64,000 bases of DNA from Numida meleagris (taxonomy: Eukaryota; Chordata; Aves; Galliformes; Numididae): the NCBI RefSeq assembly GCF_002078875.1, contig NC_034410.1:102554138-102618137 (forward strand), written 5' to 3'. The notes beneath the pieces were generated by a model. It did not search any database. It saw only the letters and a list, made by a program, of their open reading frames with translations, and was not told the origin of the DNA. Shown piece after piece: positions 1-11,812 of the stretch. A program made the translations under genes and the position numbers. How positions within the stretch are numbered: position 1 is the first letter of the stretch; each line of letters starts with the position of its first letter.

Positions 1-2689
1 AGCCTCTGTATGAAAGCCATGTTTTGCACTGAGGAAGAGATCTCAGTGCAAACTGACATTATGGGAGGCTGTTTGCCTCCTGGGATCAGATGAGAACTTT
101 TCATGATACAAGGGATGACATTATCAACCAATATTAATATGTAAGCATAGAACACAGTAAGGATGTTGAATAATAATTATGTGACTTCTCATTTGCTTCA
201 TCAGAGAACTGCAGAGGACTTCAAAGAGAGATTCAGCTCCCAGACAGGTCAAGGTGGAGATTATGTGAAGAATGCCTTCTCCAAATGAAAGAGAACAAGA
301 AAAAAAACTAGTGGCATAGTGAATTGTGAAATATGTATTGTGGATTGTTACAGATCCAATCTTTGAATGGTGAAGTGATAAAACTAAGCTTTGCTGACTC
401 TTACAGCAATATTGCCCTTCCCACTCCAAAAGTCGCAACCTGACCAGCTCAATGTTACTTTATCAGAGCTAGCAAAAAAGCACTTGGGAGAGAGAACAAG
501 AAGGGTGAACGTTCTACTAAGACACTTCTCCATAAAGAAAGCCAGAATCATGCTTTTTGCAGCCACAGGAGTAATGAGTTGGAAAAGAACAAAGATACTG
601 TTGCTCAGGGAGCCTCGTCTTCTCACAGACAGCTTGGCTCAGCTTTGAATTGTTGTCCATACAGTGAAGCTGGAAACTCTCTAGTTGCATTCACCTTGAA
701 TGGTTCTTCCCTGGTAGCGAGCCTAAAGATTTTCCCTTGTGGAATAAAGACTTCTGAACAATTGTCTTATATGAAAGTGTCTTGGTCAGGTAAGGGAACA
801 GGATGAAAATCTTTTTCTCCTATTTCCTTTTACTAATTGGGTGATCTCTGAACTCACACTTGGCTGGGGGAAAAACTGAAGCTGCAAAGGGAGAAGAAAA
901 AATTTATCAAGTCATTTTGAGACGCAGAATGATAATATCATGGCAATAACCTCCTTCTAGCAAACATCCGCATTTTGTATATACAATCTTTTTCAGGTGT
1001 CCAAACCTTTTTTTATTTCCTGCTTGAACATATCCAATGGAAATTCTCCCACACTGCTCAAAATTGCTCCCCAGAAGAATTAACTGGGATTTCCCCTGAG
1101 TGGAAGTGCAATAATATCAGTATTTTGCTGTGCTTACTGGACAACACATGGCTTTGCCAAAATACGCATGCCAACTGGACATAATTTATTGGGGTTAGCT
1201 TGGCATATAACACTGAGGTTTTGGCTTCTTTTGGTGTGTGCTGGTCTTTGCTCACTGGCTTCACAGGTTAAAGTACAGCAAAAGCAAATCACAATACTCC
1301 CATTACATCTGCTGGTACTCTAGATATATCCACTAATGAAGAAATGGGGTCTCAGCTGTAACTATGTATGCAGATTCCCCTGACCACGCTCATGTTCTCC
1401 TTTTTCATGCAGCCATTAATACACCTACAAGACTCCTACCACAAGGTTTCGGTGATAACCTTGAAAATGATTTGAGTGAGTCCATGCCCTCCAGACCACT
1501 TCAGTCCATGCCACTCCATACCATCCTGTATCAGGATCTGTGCAGAATCAGCTCCAAAACATCAACTGTCTTCCTATCTGAAATTCCCTTTCACCCAGGA
1601 AAGAGATTTTGAAGTGAATGACCACAACATATAAAGGAAAGAAAAATGAGAAAGATATGATGCTTGCGAGCTTGTTACGCAGCTGAGCAAGTTACTCTAG
1701 AATGAGTGATCTGGTAATTCAGTGTTCAGGATCTGAGTCTCCCTCAACTTACACTCGGTAACTGCACAAAAGTTCATGGAATTATGCCAGTGTAAAATTA
1801 GCCTGTGATCACAACCAGACTGGAAGACTGATTTAGTAACATTCCCAATCAGTACTGAAATCTCTGCAACAAGAATGTGGTTTTCAAAGCTGTTCCTCCA
1901 TGTCACCACATACCTCTCTTCCTATGAATTTCTATGAAAACTCAGTTTCATAGATGGACTGTATGAATTTTGCATAGTAAAGCTGTCCTACACAGTATAT
2001 AGCCTCATCTTCTCATCCTAAGGAGATAGGATTAGACTTGCAATTCTGCCTCTGAACAAGTTGGGACTAACAGCCTATCGGCAAACAAATGGACATTTCC
2101 TCTAACCTTTGACAAACATTAATTTTGTTGAACCTTCCTGGAGAAGGCTTGTATTTTGAGGGTAAGTTTTAAGGCAATTATTAATACTTGATTTTAAGAA
2201 GCACAGATCTAGAGATTATGCTTCAGTACATCTGAACATATAGGACAACTGGAAAATCATATGATGCAGAGTGTAGGCAGCTGAGATATGGTGGTTAGAA
2301 GCAGAAATGGCGTTTAAACTAATACCAGCACCAAATATTTTACACCACCAGTCTAAGAGACTAAGGAAAAAACTGCAGAGACATGGGACACTTAGGCAGA
2401 AGAAGCAGAAAGGGAACATTCTTTCAGAGGAAACTGGATTTTAACTACAGAACTAACTAAAGGGGAAAGAGACTATCTATATGCTAAAGAGAGAGAGAGT
2501 TGTCCATGGTTTAGAAGGTACTCTGCTCACAAAGAAGCAAAATTGCTTCTGACATGTTCTTAGCAGTACTAAGTAGTCACAGGTAAGCCTATTGGCATAT
2601 ACAGAAAGAAGTATCAAACTCATCCACATGGTGAAAGGTCTCTCCAACAATACAACATTCCTTCTCAAAAACCAGCCTATGTCTAAAAC
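1..2689. other. Unique AT-rich sequence, no gene seen
   Basis: No exon, RNA gene or recognisable interspersed repeat is visible. All six frames are broken by frequent stops; the largest open frames (about 60-104 codons) show no domain or compositional bias of coding sequence. The only structures noted are the short hairpin at 23-52 and a small (GA)n run near 2488-2499. Confidence 0.6.
23..52. repeat. Perfect 11-bp inverted repeat (hairpin)
   Basis: Arms at 23-33 and 42-52 are exact reverse complements (tttgcactgag / ctcagtgcaaa) around an 8-base loop. It is followed by a smaller ggaggc/gcctcc hairpin near 64-80. No function can be assigned; a hairpin of this size can arise by chance in a window this long. 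Confidence 0.6.
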
Positions 2690-2885
2690 CTGCTGTTCTC
2701 ACCTCCGTGGCTGGCCTTTATAGGAGCCCAGTGTGGCTTCGCCCTGGGTCCAACCCTTCTGGGCACATGGGGAGCACAGTTGCAAACAATTTGCTTGTGT
2801 TCCCTGGGCCAGGCACACCCCTTCACCAGGTGTTCAATCACCAGTTCAGGCCCTGACCTAACAGTTCTCCTACAGAAAGGTAACC
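2690..2885 (-). promoter_or_regulatory. Candidate minus-strand promoter-like patch, possibly an LTR remnant
   Basis: This 200-bp patch is clearly more GC-rich than the sequence on either side. Read on the minus strand it has a TATA-like box (TATAAAGG, plus-strand positions 2722 to 2715) in a GC-rich setting, about 150 bases downstream of an ACACCTGGTG-type stretch. That arrangement resembles a pol II core promoter or the U3/R part of an endogenous LTR. No paired LTR, primer-binding site, polypurine tract or coding remnant was seen nearby, so the identity is inference and could be coincidence. Confidence 0.25.
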
Positions 2886-3317
2886 ACTCGAAAGGGAAGA
2901 AATTGGTCTTAAATGACATCTAGCCTAAGCTGAAAAGGTAGCTGGGAGAGATCAGGAAACCAACAGTAGATGTTATTTGTTTCATGAGAGTTGAATGCTT
3001 CTTGTGTTAGTCAGAATAAATAGTAATTGGTCTGTGAAACCTTTTCCAAAGTCTGTCTGATTCTACTATGAACTGAAGAAGTTAATTTCAAATCCAGAAT
3101 CCACACAAAATTGGCTTTCTGGAAAAGGAGGTGTTTTCGGGTATGGGAAATTAGATATGGTACTTTTTCTCCTGGCACATAGGCTGCATGAACTGTAGTA
3201 GTCCTGATTTTTGAGAGGACATGAAAAAAGATTCTGGGCCCACAATGTGCAACAGGGAAACCGAAGAATGAGTCAAGGCTATCCCCACTCAAACCACAAT
3301 CCATGTCTCCAACAAAT

Positions 3318-3351
3318 CAGGGACATCAAGTCAGGGACATCAAGCAGGGAG
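3318..3351. repeat. Short tandem duplication, 13-14 bp unit
   Basis: The unit cagggacatcaagt (3318-3331) is repeated directly at 3332-3344 without its last base, followed by a partial third copy. The two full units are identical over 13 bases, which suggests a recent replication-slippage duplication. Confidence 0.8.
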
Positions 3352-5739
3352 AAAAATGACAGATTCCTTAAGAAATATTTTGGAAAGCTACAGGACAAAG
3401 CTTCATTATGAACAGGAAAACTGACAGGTGGATTATGAAGAGAAAAATTATATGTTAATCTGATATGTTACCAGTAGCCCAGCTATCTGAGGTTATGTGA
3501 AGATTACTTCATTCAATTTTCTTCATATAACACTCATTCCTTTACATAAGCTCTTCAATCAATGGAAGAACTACTTTTCACAGGAGTGCTTGAGAGAAGC
3601 AACCATCAGTTGTGATCATTAATTTTATGAATGATTTGTTGGAAACAGTGTTAAATGGCAACATCAACCCACAAATGAGCTTTGAAATGTTCTTATTCCA
3701 AGTCTGTGCAGATGGGCAATTTGCTGTGTAATCAGTTTTCACAGCCACCCTTTCAGTCAGGGTCACTTGTATTATAACTGTGCTCTTATTTTGTAGGTTT
3801 ATATTTCACAACATACCAGAAATGCTGCATGTACAAGTCCAGTGACGAACAAAGAGATAATTCAGAAAATATAGCTATAGTATGCCCAAAGACATTTTGA
3901 ACAGAGATTTCAACAAATATAATACTCTGCAAGTGTCAGTAAAGTAAAGAGATATAGCTAAAGAGGAGCTACTTAGAAACCAGTGATTGACAGAGCTTAA
4001 GACTATTATTTTAGCTACTCAATGAAACATATGTCTGTGCTGTAACAAAAGTAAATTACAGCGGCAGTATTCCTGTATGCAATTAAAAAGAAGTCTTATG
4101 TAAAAGTAGAAGAGTGATATGGCAACTCTGTAAATCTAGGACGATGCCACCCAAAACACTTTATGGTTCTCCTAGTGTGTAGATGTGACACTGGAGAAGA
4201 CACAGAGATTAACCACTGAAGTGATACAGAGATCAGAGTATAAAACATACGGGAAAATATCAGAGGAACTGACTTTATACAGAGATCACTCACAGGGGAC
4301 ATTACCATTATGTAGAAGTGAGTTTAATGAAGTAAGGGAATTCTTCACATTAGTACAAGAAGGTAGAACAAGAAGCAGCAGCCTCAAACAAAGGCAGAAA
4401 AAGTTTAGGTTAGATACCGTGGTTTTTTCCTTTCAACAGACAACTTGGGTATTAAAATAGGCTGTTGAGAGAATATCTCATCTTTGAAGACATGAGTGAG
4501 AGCAAATAAAGTCTCACTACGTATGGAAGGGGATGGCACAGCCACTCACAGTGGAGGTGTCAGTCTGAGCCCTGCCAGCTCTCCTAAACCAATAAGCCAC
4601 CTCTGAAATTAGTGGTGGCAAACGTGCTGTGTTCCTCAGCCACCCACAGTGTGAGGAAAATGGTATTTGCTTGCAGCAGAAGGGTGACACTGGCTCACCA
4701 GCAACTCCTACAGCCTCCACACATTTATGAGGATTTAAATAACTCAAGAGTTTTCTTGCAGTCCTTTGTCATTGATTCCCAGCGGCCTATAAATTATATA
4801 TCTTACTCTACCATGCAAAGGCTAAGATTATTTTAGTATCAATTCAATCTGTGATGCAGCATAGCAATGAAAGTCCTGGAGATATGGACAAAACTGATCA
4901 ACCTACCAAAAAAATGAAGCCTTACATGTGAACTCACATTGAAATTTCTCAAGCAGGGATTTCAAAATGCCTTAAAATAGTGCAGGAAATTCTTGGTAGG
5001 CAAGGTTTGCGGGCATCCTTGCTGTGAATTTAGGATGCCCAGATTAGTTACAAACAGTGAAAGAGCATGCAAATAATCTGAAGAGGAACAGCAGATTTTT
5101 CCTGTGGCTGTGCACCATTCTTACTTCTCCAAACACAAATTCTGAAGAGCATTTGTAGATTTTTTGTCTCCTCATATCTATGTCTATTCAGTTAAAAAGA
5201 GAGTTTCCCTTTAGTTTTCATGACTCTAGCTATACAGAACTCAGAAACATAACTTTGACTGTTGTAGAAACCTCTAGAAAGTTCCAAATAGTACTGTATT
5301 AAGGTCTGATACCTCTGAACTAAAAGCACGACTGCGCTCCATTAGAAATCTTCCATTTCCAGCACACTGCTCAGCAACCCTTTCTAGCCCAGCTGGGCTG
5401 TAAAATGCTGGACATTAAATGGGTCATTCTGAGTACGCTGTTTGTCCTGGGACTTGAGTTGGTTGTATTTTTTGGAGGTGGCGAAGAGGAACAAGGCAGC
5501 TTCCACTTAGGAAGGAGGAAAAGAAATGTTACTCTGCTGGTTTATTTTTTTGTTGTTGTTTTCAATGATAACCTTTTAGAAGCTACTCTCAGAGCTTCAG
5601 AGATCAGAACAAATCCAGGCAGAGAAATGAACAGGCAGGATAGTGCAGGTGGGGCACTGAAAGACACACGGTAAATACAATTTATCACATGAATTTATCC
5701 AGAGCTACAGGGTACCTCTCTGCAGACTGTGATTTGATT

Positions 5740-5799
5740 CATGTGGACATATCCACATGTATGCATGCACACACAGAAGAGAGTGTGCATGTGTGTATG
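5740..5799. repeat. Two adjacent hairpins in alternating purine-pyrimidine DNA
   Basis: The first hairpin has arms catgtgga / tccacatg (5740-5747 and 5752-5759) around four bases. The second has arms catgcacac (5764-5772) and gtgtgcatg (5783-5791) around ten bases. Positions 5754-5775 and 5783-5799 alternate strictly purine-pyrimidine for 22 and 17 bases, the pattern favouring left-handed DNA. This is a structural observation only. Confidence 0.7.
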
Positions 5800-6951
5800 A
5801 AAAACATTTCTTCAGTACTTTGTATTGAGGGTATTCACTGGAAATGATGTATGAAATGAAATCCCCATGCTCTCGGCACGGAGGGAATATCAGACAGAGC
5901 TCCGCAATCACTGCAGAGATGGGCTTTGCTATTGGCAGATCAAATGCAGCCAGAAGAGCAAACCAACCTGAAAGACTCTGGGGAAAACAAATATATATTT
6001 TTAAGTTATAAAGTAACGTTCCCACCATTTTAATATCATTTCTCCCATTTTCTCTCCCTCTGGCATTCCCCTGGGCAGCCAGTTACATTAGCTGGAACCA
6101 TAGAGAGGTAAGAGCCCTCCCCACACAGATTTCCCCTTAAAAGCCCTTCACAATGTGTTAAAATTACATTTTGAATAACACTTTCTAGCTTTTTTTATTA
6201 ATTTTTTAACGTGTTTTTACCATATGAGAGTTTCTTCATGGCAATACTAGAGAGTGGTCACAAGGGAAGGAGAGGGTTGCACTCTTTTCTCCTCCACTCT
6301 TGCAAGTGCCATGCATTCGATGCTGTGTCTGAGAACCCCCCAAATTTGAACTGTCTCCCAGTCACGCCATGAGTTGTAAGAGAAGTCTACGACAAAAGGA
6401 GTGGCTTCCCCAGGCCTTCCTGTCAGCTGATCCTGGGGTGAGAGCAAGGTGGGAGGGACGTAAGAAATCCTCCCAGGGATTGAGCAGGAATTGACATACC
6501 CTCTTTTGGGGTGGTGGGTCTTCCCTCCACCCATCACTGATGCTCCGATGCACCTTAGTGCTTCTGGACCACTCCATTCGTTGTAAGATCATTGCAGTTT
6601 GGCTATAGATCGCTGAAGAAGGACGTTTATTTATAATACGCAGCGTAGGAAATTAGGCCATTGTACTTCTGCACAGGGGAAAGATTCATAAAAAGTCACA
6701 CAGAATTATTCTTATATAAGTGACAATGACATCGTTGTAAGGAGGAAGCAGAACTTTATTTGTCTTACTTAAAATGATATATAGAGCACTTGTCTGTTTA
6801 TTCCACTGCAAACAGCTTCTGCAAAAACAGCGGTAATTCCCTAGGGGGTTCTGCTGATAGTTATAAGTTACTTGAGCAAAATCTCTCAAGTGAGCTACTG
6901 CCTTACAGGTAGCCATTATTCTAGATTCAAAGGGCTTTTTGTTGTTGCTTT

Positions 6952-6970
6952 TTTGTTTGTTTGTTTGTTT
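6952..6970. repeat. (TTTG)n microsatellite
   Basis: About five TTTG units inside a T-rich run that begins near 6936. It may be the decayed A-tail of a retrotransposed sequence on the minus strand, but no body is visible next to it. Confidence 0.7.
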
Positions 6971-8098
6971 TAAATTATGTTCTGTGTAATGTTGCTTTTT
7001 AAAATATAAATTGTGTCATAACATTGCTACTTTTTCAAGTAGGTAAGTATGTGTATCTAAATCAAAGGATGCATTGCCAAAGGGGGAACCAGTCAATAAA
7101 TTGGCTTCCTAATCAAATCTGGCTCAGGTTAAAGCAAAGTTAGTTTGATGGATTCAGCTGAAACCTAGTAAATAGCAGCCTACATAATTAAGCTACTGTA
7201 CCTTTGTGTAGTCTCCCTGGAAGCTTATAGGCATCTCAAAGGCACAAGAGTGACAATCAGTAGCTAAGCCGAGGAAATGAACAGGCAATATTGCCCACCC
7301 AGATATCATTCCTTACTCCCTATTACCATTATCTTGCCTCTCAGAAGGATTAGCAGAATTTGTCTTCGATTCTTTGATGGGACCATAACATCTTCCTGTA
7401 ATTTAAAGGTGGATTCTGGGTCTGAAAAATCAAATAATTAATATTATTCAGTGTCAAAAATCAACACTGAAACTTGGTCTTGATCTCTTTTTCTCATTTA
7501 TGCAAGCTTATGAACCTATTGTCTACAAAGTCGCAGTCTTTAGCCACACATTTTGAGGGTGTTTTTAAACAGATGAGAGAAAGGAATGAAAAGTAGAAAA
7601 GCAGAATACTTGCAGTTCTCTCAAAGAGTTTATGTTTATATCCAGGAGGCAGGAAAGAGTGTAATGAATTATTTGATGAGGCCTAAAGGAATGGGAATTG
7701 GCACTGAAGCTGACACGGGTTTGCACCATATTCTTGGTATTAATCAAACACAATCATCAAACTGTTTCTTTCCGTAGACAATTTTCATTCATGATTGCTA
7801 TTTTTGGTTGTTCAGCAGGCAAGTGAAAAGTGCAAGGTCAGTACTTTCTTTTTAGTGTTTTAGTCCCCAAAAAAAGGAGGATTTCAAAAGTTGAGAATGT
7901 GTGAAGCTTGGCTTATTTTATACATTGGAAAGCAAAATGAAACAAAGTAAAACAAAATCAAATTAATTTTCAGGAAATTGATACAATGTTTGTAATATGC
8001 CTGAAGAAATCATCATTTCTCGACTAGTTTTGGTTTTTTGGTGAGCCAGAGAAACTGTCTTTGACAATGACAAAGCTGCTTTTTCTGTAAAAAAATTT

Positions 8099-8215
8099 AA
8101 TAATAATTACCTACTTCACAGCAGTGTGGTAAGATGCTGTTAATTAGTGTTTTCAAAGTGCTTTGAGATCCTTGGATGGAAGATGCAATAGAAATGCAAA
8201 GTATTATTATTATTC
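8099..8215 (+). mobile_element. MIR/L2-type ancient SINE tail (relic)
   Basis: The order 'taataattacctacttcaca', then 'gtgctttgagatccttgg', then 'gaaatgcaaagtattattat' is the conserved 3' part of ancient amniote SINE/LINE families (MIR3-like or L2/L3-tail-like). It may extend left to about 8080. The 5' tRNA-like promoter part is not recognisable. A copy in the opposite orientation lies at 47652-47792. The exact family needs a repeat-library alignment. Confidence 0.7.
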
Positions 8216-8545
8216 AGAGTTAACAACCAAATTTCAACCATTTGCACTTATCCATCTTAACAGCATGTACTCAAGGGAAGAAAACACATAACTTGTCAGC
8301 AGACAGTCCTCTTAATGTGGGTTATAAAACTACCTTCTTGATTACCATCTGGAGTAACATTCACAAGTGAGGGATAGCAGATGTGTGCGCATGGAGAGAT
8401 ACATCCCACTTTCTCAACCCATCGGACACATCGGCATTGCCATACTGTATTTACGCAGCCCTGTGCTATGCCTCTAACACCAGCCAGCACTTGGTGCTTA
8501 AGGGCAAACAAGAGCAGCTTTTGCCTGTCCCTCCATCAATTCAGG

Positions 8546-8571
8546 AAAAAAAAAAGGAAAAAAAAAGAAAA
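8546..8571. repeat. A-rich simple sequence
   Basis: Two A-runs of about nine to ten bases separated by GG, followed by AG-rich sequence. No retrotransposon body is recognised beside it. Confidence 0.75.
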
Positions 8572-8973
8572 CCAAGCAAACTCCCCCTTCCTCCTTCTAC
8601 CTCCCTCTTTCATAATAACAACGCAGCAGCCAACTGTGCAGTGCTCTACAGTGGATGAAAATGTCTTCCTGACCCCTGTGTGCAATTAGTTTCCTCCCAG
8701 GAGCATGAGATTTGATTATTTTTGTCGTTATCTTCGCTTGTACAGCCACAAGTGTTATTATCTCTTCTCCATTTTTCAGATAGGCTGTTTTTTTTCCCTT
8801 GAAGATTAGCCTGAACCTTCCAGAGTCCTTGCACTTGGAAGGCAGAGCATGGAAATGGAAATGCCCCCCTCTGTGTCACTGGGGTACGCTGCCAGGACAG
8901 GAGATAGCCTGGAGGCCCCTCAGTGGCCTGTGGCACTGGGGCCACCAGAGGCTACGTCTCTCCTTGCTACTTT

Positions 8974-8997
8974 ACTTATTTATTTATTTATTTATTG
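8974..8997. repeat. (TTAT)n microsatellite
   Basis: About six tandem TTAT/TTTA units. Likely polymorphic in length; no sign of function. Confidence 0.85.
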
Positions 8998-9280
8998 GTA
9001 TTTTATAGACAGATGGGGCCAATAAAACACCTAACAAATTCTGTGGGAGCCGTTCTGCTGGCACTGGGGGTCTTTGGATTCAGGCCTGCTGTGGTACACT
9101 GTAGGCCTGGCACAGGCACTTCCAGTCAGGTGCAAAAGGGCTGGCAAACTTCACTGAGTGGCACGGACTGCCATAAGATGTACACTAGCAAAAATATTTC
9201 TTAAATGGGCTTCCTTTTCTTACTTTCTAACTGCCATAAAGAGAAAAATACTAATTGGTGGCAGAAAGTGACATAAAAGT

Positions 9281-9724
9281 CATAGAATCATAGAAACATT
9301 AAGGTTGGAAAGACCAATGAGATCATCTAGTCCAACCATCAGCCCATGCCTGTGACTGCTATAGACCGTGTCCCTCTCTGCCACATCCACACAGTTCTCG
9401 AACACCTCCATGGGTGGTGACTCCACCTGGGCAGCCTGAGCCAATGCCTCACCACTCTTTCTGAGAAGAAATTTTTCCTAGTGTTCAACCTGAACCTCCC
9501 CTGACACAACTTGAAGCCATTCCCTCTCATCCTATTGCTGTTACCTGGGAGAAGAGGCCGACCCCCATCTCGCTACAGCCTCCTCCCAGAGAGTTGTAGA
9601 GAGTGATGAGGTCTCCCCTGAACCTCCTCTTCTCCAGACTGAACAATCTGGGTTCCCTCAGATGCTCCCTGTAAGACTTGTGCTCCGGATCCACCACAGC
9701 TTCATTGCCCTTCTTTGGACATGC
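9281..9724 (-). mobile_element. CR1 LINE 3' fragment
   Basis: The left end reads catagaatcatagaa, the reverse complement of the CR1 3' octamer tail, followed by 'aggttggaaagaccaatgag' and 'atcatctagtccaacc', the standard CR1 3' untranslated sequence. Further right come the reverse complements of the last CR1 coding residues (stretches like cctgggcagcctgagccaat and cttctccagactgaacaa). It is 5'-truncated at about 9724, as most avian CR1 copies are, and has no intact coding frame. It belongs to the 'GGTTGGAAAAGACC' type, unlike the neighbour at 10500. Confidence 0.95.
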
Positions 9725-10499
9725 AAGTAAATCAAAGGCACAAAGCCTTTGGGATCCTCAGGAGGAGTTCAGAGCAGCAACAGGCCATCCTAAGTCAGTG
9801 AACCTGCTTCATTGCAGTGGTCTCAGAAAACAAGAGAAAAGCTGGTTTTGGCCTAGAAGGCCTCTTTGCTTTGCCATTTGGCTTTTTCAGTGGTGAGCTG
9901 GGGTTCAAAGCTGCACAGAGAATCTATCACTGCCATAGTTAATCCTATCACTAGAAGATATAAACAACTTTCTCCCACATTAGCAATGTTTACCTCATAT
10001 TGCTCTAGCATTCATTTTCACTAATATGATACAAAAGTTTAATGATGTATAAGTGCTTTTTAATGTTAAGTAAGTAAAAACAGGTGGGTAATTTACCACT
10101 GGCTGTACAGATTGGAGCTGGCATTTCATGCAGGAGACACTGGACTCTTTCTTTTTCCTTTTTTTCATATATAATTCTTTTATCTTCCTTGTGTCTGCTG
10201 CTCCTGCTTGTAGTTTATGATACCAAGTCAAAGCGATAGTTGCTACCAATATTTTGGAGCCAGCAGAATGAAACATTTGTTTAGAAAGCTTTCAGCTAGC
10301 CATGGGAGAGGTGATTCTATGTGGAGGCAAGTGGTTTTTACTTGTACATGTGTTAAGATTGAACGCTTTGTTTGTGCAAAATGCTTAGCAGATAACATAT
10401 GTGCCTGGGACAGGATTGTTCTTGGAAAAATAAACCCTAAAATGCAGGTGACGAGATCAGTGCTGGCCAGTGTCTTCTGTGCTGCAAGATGGAGAATAT
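9725..10499. other. Unique spacer between two CR1 copies
   Basis: About 775 bases separating two minus-strand CR1 insertions. No exon or further repeat is recognised. The spacer and the different 3' ends of the two copies indicate independent insertions. Confidence 0.6.
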
Positions 10500-11812
10500 A
10501 GAATCAGAGAATCATAGAATCTTTTGAGCTGGAAGGGACCTTTAAAGGTCATGTAGTCCAACTCCCCTGCAATGAACAGGGACACCTACAGGTAGATCAC
10601 ATTGCTCGGAGCCCTGACCAGCCTGACCTTGAATGTCTCCAGGGACAGGGCTTCCACCATCTCTCTCAGCAACCTGTTCCAGTGCCTCATCACCCCTATT
10701 GTAAAACACTTCTTCCTGATATCCAATCTAAATCTCCCCTCTTTTAGTTTGAAACCATTTCCCATTGTCCTCTCACAACACATCCTGCTGAAGAGTCTGT
10801 CCCCTTCCTTCTTACAGCCTCCGCTTAGATACTGAAAGGCCACTATCAGGTCTCCCCAGAGCCTTCTCTTCTCCAGGCTGAACAGCCCCAGCTCTCTCAG
10901 CCTGATAGGAGAGAGCCTGCTAGGAAAGGTGTTCCATCTCTTGAATCATTTTTGTGGCCCTTCTCTGGACATGCTCCAACAGGTCTATGTCTCTCCTGTA
11001 CTGAGGACTCTACATCCAGATGCAGTACTATAGATGAAGTCTCTCAAGCGCAGAGTAGAGGGGCAGGATCACCTCCCTTGCCCTGCTGGCCATGCTTCTT
11101 TTGATGCAGCCCAAGATACGGTTGGCTTTCTGAGCTGTGAGGGCACACTGCTGGTTCATGTCCAGCTTGCCATCCACCAGTACTCTCAGGTCCTTTTCAA
11201 TAGAGCTGTAATCCATCATTACATCCACCAGCTTGTACTGATAGCAGGAGTTGCTGTGACCTAGATGCAAGACCTTGCACTTGGATTTGTTGAATTGCAT
11301 GAGTTTCTCCTGGGCCCACTGCTCAGGCCTGTCTAGGTCTCTCTGAATGGCATCCCATCCCTCGGATGTGTTGACCACACCACACAGCTTGGTGTCATCC
11401 ACAAACTTGCTGAGGGTGCACTCGATCACATTGTCAATGTCATTGGTGAATATGTTAAAGAGCATGTTAATGTCCCAGAAGTGACTCCTGAGGGACAGTA
11501 CTTGTCACTGATCTCCATCCAGACATTGATTCATTGACCACTGCTCTCTGGGTACGATTTCGTAACCAGCTCCTTGTCCATCGAACAGTGCACCCATCAA
11601 ATTCATATCTTTCCAATTAAGAGAGAAGGATGTCATGGGGAAACGTCAAAGGGGCTACTGAAATCCAGATAATTGACACTGGTGGCTCTTCCCTCACCCA
11701 TGAGATGCAGTTACACCTAAAAAGCAACAATGTTGGTCAGGCAGGACCTGCCCTTGGTAAAGCCATGCTGGTTATCGCATATTACCTCACTCTCTTCCAT
11801 ATGCCTTTGCAT
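10500..11812 (-). mobile_element. CR1 LINE, 5'-truncated, with reverse-transcriptase region
   Basis: About 1.3 kb of CR1 on the minus strand. The 3' end is at the left (gaatcagagaatcatagaat, then a 'GAGCTGGAAGGGACCTTTAAAG' type untranslated region cut to its key words), then the end of ORF2, then the reverse-transcriptase domain. Reading the minus strand from about 11812 one sees remnants of the DNQHG(F)TKGRSC segment (near 11780), an LDFSKAFD-like segment mutated to LDFSSPFD (near 11670), a VPQGSVLG-like segment (near 11490) containing a stop, and the catalytic xxDD motif. Several frameshifts and stops break ORF2, so it is dead. The 3' sequence differs from the copy at 9281-9724, implying another subfamily. 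Confidence 0.95.
11028..11465 (-). pseudogene. CR1 ORF2 reverse-transcriptase fragment
   Basis: A 145-codon open piece of the CR1 ORF2 protein, which copies its own RNA into DNA at the insertion site. It begins inside the domain at a chance Met (LFNIFTNDI segment), then has the catalytic motif FVDD at residues 21-24 (plus-strand 11394-11405), where CR1 usually has FADD. Val at this place is tolerated in other reverse transcriptases, so it need not itself be inactivating. Downstream follow the DTKL, QRDLDR, FNKSKCKVLHLG and ANRILGCIKRS segments typical of the CR1 thumb region. Upstream in the same element the frame is lost at a stop near 11470 and the endonuclease is absent. It is a fragment, not a gene. 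Confidence 0.93.

Larger units (their letters stand above)
2886..8098. other. Mostly unique sequence, no gene seen
   Basis: No coding exon or RNA gene is supported. The stretch holds a short tandem duplication (3318-3351), two hairpins in alternating purine-pyrimidine DNA (5740-5799), a (TTTG)n run (6952-6970) and otherwise unremarkable AT-rich DNA. An 89-codon open frame from 5405 begins with a hydrophobic, signal-anchor-like segment but lacks any family similarity I recognise. Confidence 0.6.
8216..9280. other. Unique sequence with simple repeats, no gene seen
   Basis: No exon is supported. An A-rich run (about 8546-8571) and a (TTAT)n run (8974-8997) are present. The part around 8860-8970 is GC-richer but without CpG clustering. 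Open frames of 90-100 codons occur on both strands and look like chance. Confidence 0.6.

Noticed and set aside
5405..5674. 89-codon frame with a hydrophobic, signal-anchor-like N-terminus
   Set aside because: The hydrophobic start is suggestive, but the rest is low-complexity or featureless and there is no supporting transcript signal; likely chance.
8690..8790. Possible minus-strand MIR-like piece ('gttattatctcttctccatt')
   Set aside because: Only one short word fits and the neighbouring words do not follow the expected order.
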